DNA of 8,123 bases. Source: Defluviitaleaceae bacterium. Lineage in GTDB: Bacteria > Bacillota_A > Clostridia > Lachnospirales > WQUN01. Shown here piece after piece: positions 5,485-8,123 of the stretch; the first letter of the stretch is position 1; every line of letters begins with the position of its first letter. The position numbers were made by a program, and so were the translations under genes. The stretch covers positions 1 to 8,123 of the forward strand of contig WREB01000036.1 in NCBI GenBank assembly GCA_009779525.1, written 5' to 3'. The notes under the pieces are model-generated. The model was not told where the DNA came from. It did no database searches and saw nothing but the letters and a program-made list of their open reading frames with translations.

Positions 5485-7397
5485 TATTTGACGACCAGCG
5501 CCGCGTGTATCCCCACTTCGGGGACTGTAACGGTCAAGTATCCGTCCCGGCGGACGGCTTCTTGTATTGCTCCGTCCGGCTGCCGGACTATTTCTTTGAC
5601 TGGCTTCGTCTCCCTGATAAAAACTTCGACCGGGCCGGTCGGCGGAATTTCGTCGAAAGTGAACGCGCCTGGATTGGAATAGTCGCCGCCCGCGTTAAGC
5701 AGATTTACGATCAAATCCCCGCCCTTTTCCATGAGCGAAACAACGGCCCGCGAGCTCCCTTTTATCTTAACCAGCCTTTCCGGGAACAATTCGCCGACAA
5801 CGTCCCTGAAAAATTTTCTAAGCAGCGGGCGCTGCCCCGACTTGCAAAGCTCGCCCGCGTTAAACGCGACGAACGCCTTCATTCCTTTTCCGCATTCCGT
5901 AAAATATGCGGCGGGCGAACCTTTTTCGTTTAAGTCGTCGACGCCGATGAGTTCGCCAAGCGTCCTCCCGCCGGAAAAATCCGGTTCGAACGATTTTATT
6001 TGCGCCCCGCAAATTTGCCCGCGGTGTTTTAAAAACGCCCCGGATTTCCGCTCCTTCATTTCGAAATCGAAGAAGTGTCCGCCGGTTTCGCCGATTATTA
6101 CCAGCTTTCCGCCGTTTGCGGCGTAGCGCTCGAGCCGGTTTTTAAAGTCGTCTCGCATATATTTTAGTTCGGGCAGCACGACCACGGGATATTTTTCGAT
6201 CTCGTGGTGCTCGAGCAGCACCTCGACGCTTTCACCCGACTCTGATAGGCATTGGAACAGCGCGATCACCGCGTCGTTGCTGCCGTCCCAGGTGGAGAAG
6301 TTTCGCCGGTTCTTTTTATAAAAATCATATGAGGAAAGCAGGAGCCCGACCTGCGGGACCGGCGCGGCTTTGTGGCAGAAATCCTGCCTCGCGCGGACGA
6401 AGCTCGCGACTTCTTTCGCGACGCCCAGCACGTATTCTTTCACGCTTCCGTCGCGCTTCTGCTGGAAGTAGATTTGGAAACCGCCGCCCGCCGATATCAC
6501 GCCCGCGGCTTCCTGCTGCAGTTGAACGGCGGACTTTATCGAATTCATGCCGCTCCCGAACTTGTATCCGAAGCCCCACGCCATCAAATCCCACGGAAGC
6601 CCCTGCTTGTTTATCACACGCGACTCGAACAGGCCTTTCCAAAGGCTGTCCGGCACAACGTCGCCGGAAATATAGTCGACGTCGGCGGAAACGGGGTCCG
6701 GCATCTGCGTGGTGAACGCCCAGTTGCTGCAGAGGTCGAACTCCGGCGCGAACGAATGGATCTTTTTTACGTAATACCTGACGTGCTCGCGGAACGCCTC
6801 GCGGTTTAACTCGGTGAATTCGTAAAAGAGTTCGTCTTCCGGTTTCTTCGGGATTTCGGCGTCGCCGTAGGTTTCGCGGAATTTTGCTATCGACGCCTCG
6901 CAGTAGTCCTGGCAGCTCGCCCAGCAGTCCCCGTCGATCCATGCCCCGTCTATCCCGTATTTTAACGCCAGCTCCTTCATCTGAGGTATCAAGACCTCGT
7001 CCAGGTAAGCCCGCGTATAGAGCGAAGTGTTGTTTTTGTCGGGTATTCCGTTTTCGTCGATTCGCGCGTAGCTTGGATTCCTTTTTATCGCGAAGGTGTC
7101 CCAAACGCCGGAATAATGCACATACAGCCCGACGCCGTTTCGATCGGTGACGTCCCTCCAGATCTTTAGCGCGTCGGCCTTAACGCCCGGCGCCGCGTTG
7201 CCAAGCGACGTCGGGTAGCTTGCGTAGCCCGGGTGGCCCTTGCAGTCGGTTTGGATGTAGTCGGGCCCCGTTTCGTCGATTATTTTCTGGATCGATTCGG
7301 CGGTCGTATTAGCGCCGATAGAGTCGTTGTCGGTGCTCGCGTGGAAATCGAAATGCATCCCGAAAAAGCTTTCGCACCGCCTTAATTTTTTCTTCAT
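5481..7397 (-). CDS. Cytoplasmic glycoside hydrolase-like protein (GHL6/GH29/GH151-like barrel plus beta-galactosidase trimerisation-type domain)
   Basis: This 638-aa protein probably cleaves a glycoside inside the cell; there is no signal peptide. Residues 1 to about 340 look like a TIM barrel of the hypothetical glycosyl hydrolase 6/alpha-L-fucosidase-like group. Visible blocks are FFGMHFDFHAS (11-21), YIQTDCKGHPGY (48-59), GLYVHYSGVWD (90-100) and KYGIDGAWIDGDCW (146-159). D155 or D157 is at the position expected of the nucleophile. Residues 348-440 (VGLLLSSYDFYKKN, YPVVVLPELKYM, NGGKLVIIGETGGH) resemble the Rossmann-like trimerisation domain of GH42 and related enzymes. About 545-638 looks like a small beta-sandwich. 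The ATG at 7397 is preferred over a TTG at 7403 because GGAGGG sits 7 nt before the ATG but only 1 nt before the TTG. No transporter or sugar regulator is adjacent, so the substrate is unknown; fucosidase is only one possibility. Confidence 0.87.
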   Translation of the reverse strand: MKKKLRRCESFFGMHFDFHASTDNDSIGANTTAESIQKIIDETGPDYIQTDCKGHPGYASYPTSLGNAAPGVKADALKIWRDVTDRNGVGLYVHYSGVWDTFAIKRNPSYARIDENGIPDKNNTSLYTRAYLDEVLIPQMKELALKYGIDGAWIDGDCWASCQDYCEASIAKFRETYGDAEIPKKPEDELFYEFTELNREAFREHVRYYVKKIHSFAPEFDLCSNWAFTTQMPDPVSADVDYISGDVVPDSLWKGLFESRVINKQGLPWDLMAWGFGYKFGSGMNSIKSAVQLQQEAAGVISAGGGFQIYFQQKRDGSVKEYVLGVAKEVASFVRARQDFCHKAAPVPQVGLLLSSYDFYKKNRRNFSTWDGSNDAVIALFQCLSESGESVEVLLEHHEIEKYPVVVLPELKYMRDDFKNRLERYAANGGKLVIIGETGGHFFDFEMKERKSGAFLKHRGQICGAQIKSFEPDFSGGRTLGELIGVDDLNEKGSPAAYFTECGKGMKAFVAFNAGELCKSGQRPLLRKFFRDVVGELFPERLVKIKGSSRAVVSLMEKGGDLIVNLLNAGGDYSNPGAFTFDEIPPTGPVEVFIRETKPVKEIVRQPDGAIQEAVRRDGYLTVTVPEVGIHAALVVKY

Positions 7398-7404
7398 ATA
7401 CAAA

Positions 7405-7410
7405 CCCTCC
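7405..7410 (-). promoter_or_regulatory. Ribosome binding site fixing the glycoside hydrolase start
   Basis: On the minus strand GGAGGG is followed by 7 nt (TTTGTAT) and then the ATG at 7397. The spacing rules out the in-frame TTG at 7403. Confidence 0.75.
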
Positions 7411-7418
7411 GCGTTGGC

Positions 7419-7430
7419 GCCGCGCGCGGC
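7419..7430. repeat. GC palindrome in the divergent intergenic region
   Basis: GCCGCGCGCGGC is a perfect 12-nt palindrome, part of a longer imperfect one (about 7417-7434). It lies in the leader side of the glycoside hydrolase gene between the two divergent starts. It could be a regulator binding site or an mRNA hairpin just ahead of the ribosome site; low sequence complexity makes chance possible. Confidence 0.4.
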
Positions 7431-7459
7431 GGCGCGTTTAATCTTCCGGCTGCTTTCGG

Positions 7460-7470
7460 GTATAATACCA
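7460..7470. promoter_or_regulatory. Symmetric -10 region, promoter of the nitroreductase gene and possibly bidirectional
   Basis: GGTATAATACC contains a perfect TATAAT (7461-7466) on the plus strand and, by symmetry, TATTAT on the minus strand. The plus-strand -35 is weak (TTTAAT at 7437-7442, 18-nt spacing). A start point soon after 7470 would give a short leader for the nitroreductase gene. No clear -35 supports the minus direction. Confidence 0.5.
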
Positions 7471-7478
7471 AAAAAACC

Positions 7479-7483
7479 GGAGG
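7479..7483 (+). promoter_or_regulatory. Ribosome binding site fixing the nitroreductase start
   Basis: GGAGG lies 5 nt before the ATG at 7489. The frame is open back to 7327, but that extension is antisense to the glycoside hydrolase gene and spans the promoter, so it is not used. Confidence 0.8.
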
Positions 7484-7488
7484 CTAAA

Positions 7489-8004
7489 ATGGATTTTTTC
7501 GAAACCGTAAAGGCGAGGCACAGCTACAGGGGCGCATACACCGGCGCGGCCGTTCCCGACGGGGACTTAATTTCGATACTCGACGCCGGGATACGCGCGC
7601 CGTCCGGTTGCAACGCGCAGACGACGAGCTTCGTATTGATAACGGAACCGGCGCTTCTAAAAAAAGTTTTTGCCGCGATAGACGAAAATTTCGCCGTTGG
7701 CGCCGGGGCCGCGATCGTCGTCGCGACCGAAAAAAAGGTTTTCGGTTTCGGCCTGGAGTTTGAGAAGGAGGACTACGGCGCCGCGGTCGAGAACATGCTG
7801 CTTGCGATAACGGCGCAAGGCTACGCCACGTGCTGGACCGACGGCGCGACAAGGCTAAACGGCGTCTGCGAAAAAATCGCTGGGCTGCTTGCAATCGGCG
7901 ACGGCAAAAACGTGCGCTGCGTGCTTCCGGTCGGGGTCCCCGCGGAAAAACACAGCCAGCCCCCGAGGAAGAGCTTCGAGGAAAGGGTTGACTGGAGAAG
8001 GTAA
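7489..8004 (+). CDS. Small nitroreductase family protein (FMN-dependent)
   Basis: The 171-aa product belongs to the nitroreductase superfamily, usually FMN-binding dimers that reduce nitro compounds, quinones or flavins with NAD(P)H. MDFFETVKARHSYRGAYTG (1-19) is the typical start, with R10, S12 and R14 at the FMN-phosphate position. ILDAGIRAPSGCNAQ (30-44) is the conserved helix and APSGxNxQ motif. YGAAVENMLLAITAQGYATC (96-115) is the central helix plus the Gly-rich turn before W116. VGVPAEK (148-154) and the PPRKSFEERVDW end (158-169) are also classic. It is on the short side of the family and has no ferredoxin fusion. It is soluble, transcribed alone and divergent from the glycoside hydrolase gene. 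The physiological substrate cannot be told from the sequence. Confidence 0.92.
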   Translation: MDFFETVKARHSYRGAYTGAAVPDGDLISILDAGIRAPSGCNAQTTSFVLITEPALLKKVFAAIDENFAVGAGAAIVVATEKKVFGFGLEFEKEDYGAAVENMLLAITAQGYATCWTDGATRLNGVCEKIAGLLAIGDGKNVRCVLPVGVPAEKHSQPPRKSFEERVDWRR

Positions 8005-8047
8005 AAAGTGCGTCATTGCGGACATGAGCCGTTATTAATTTTTAGGG

Positions 8048-8123
8048 ATTGCGGGTCGAGCCCGCAATAACAGAACGGTTGCAAGTCGAGCCCGCAATAA
8101 CAGAACGGTTGCAATTCGAGCCC
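8048..8123. repeat. 30-bp tandem repeat, about 2.4 copies, running off the window edge
   Basis: Units begin at 8051, 8081 and 8111. They share TCGAGCCCGCAATAACAGAA plus CGGTTGC and vary at the third to fifth bases (GGG, AAG, AAT). In the first unit ATTGCGGG (8048-8055) and CCCGCAAT (8061-8068) form a perfect 8-bp stem around TCGAG; in the second copy the stem is reduced to TTGC/GCAA. ATTGCGGACATGAGCCGTTATT at 8015-8036 looks like a degenerate extra copy. There is no U-tract, so it is not an intrinsic terminator. The segment 8005-8047 holds no gene. Confidence 0.85.

Noticed and set aside
6325..7104. Long 259-residue reading frame on the minus strand inside the glycosidase gene
   Set aside because: It is a frame shadow within G+C-rich coding sequence, with Arg-rich low-complexity translation and no ribosome site; the overlapping 638-aa frame has clear domain motifs.
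8048..8068. Intrinsic terminator for the nitroreductase gene
   Set aside because: The hairpin is perfect but is followed by AACAGAACGG with no U-tract, and it belongs to the tandem repeat.
8048..8123. Possible CRISPR array because of regular 30-bp spacing
   Set aside because: Units are directly adjacent and nearly identical throughout, with no variable spacers and no cas genes, so it is a simple tandem repeat.

Overview
This 8.1-kb window is bacterial chromosome, G+C-rich and densely coded. Sequence features point to a Gram-positive of the Bacillota (Clostridia-like, probably an uncultured gut or anaerobic lineage). Strong GGAGG-type ribosome sites precede most starts. The promoters look sigma-A-like (TTGATT, 16-nt spacer, TATAAT). 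The gene content is a MtaB-type tRNA methylthiotransferase, a MtaA/CmuA-like uroporphyrinogen-decarboxylase relative, a topoisomerase III and a FliD-like protein. The taxonomic call is inference; there is no rRNA or other marker in the window.

Layout, left to right. (1) 2-466 (+) is the 3' end of topB, overlapping by ATGA with 463-1434 (+), a 323-aa protein of unknown function with a possible alpha/alpha-toroid (terpenoid-cyclase-like) fold. (2) A hairpin terminator at about 1474-1514 separates this pair from a convergent URO-D family gene, 1541-2626 (-). (3) A divergent promoter region (2627-2765) drives the URO-D gene leftward and mtaB (2766-4040, +) rightward. (4) A strong bidirectional terminator (4041-4080) separates mtaB from a convergent FliD-like gene, 4151-5431 (-), which has its own promoter. 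(5) Upstream of it on the same strand is a large cytoplasmic glycoside-hydrolase-like protein, 5481-7397 (-). (6) A second divergent intergenic region (7398-7488), with a symmetric -10 sequence and a GC palindrome, leads to a small nitroreductase family protein, 7489-8004 (+). (7) The window ends in a 30-bp tandem repeat (from about 8048) that runs off the right edge.

The genes do not form one pathway. They read as single-gene or two-gene transcription units with housekeeping roles (DNA topology, tRNA modification), sugar metabolism and redox functions. I see no phage, IS, CRISPR or toxin-antitoxin signature and no clear new multi-gene defence or biosynthetic system. The points most worth a second look are the FliD-like protein without recognisable FliD polymerisation ends and outside any flagellar operon, the topB-coupled gene of unknown function, the AT-rich island at a domain boundary of mtaB, the interleaved or symmetric divergent promoters, and the terminal tandem repeat.
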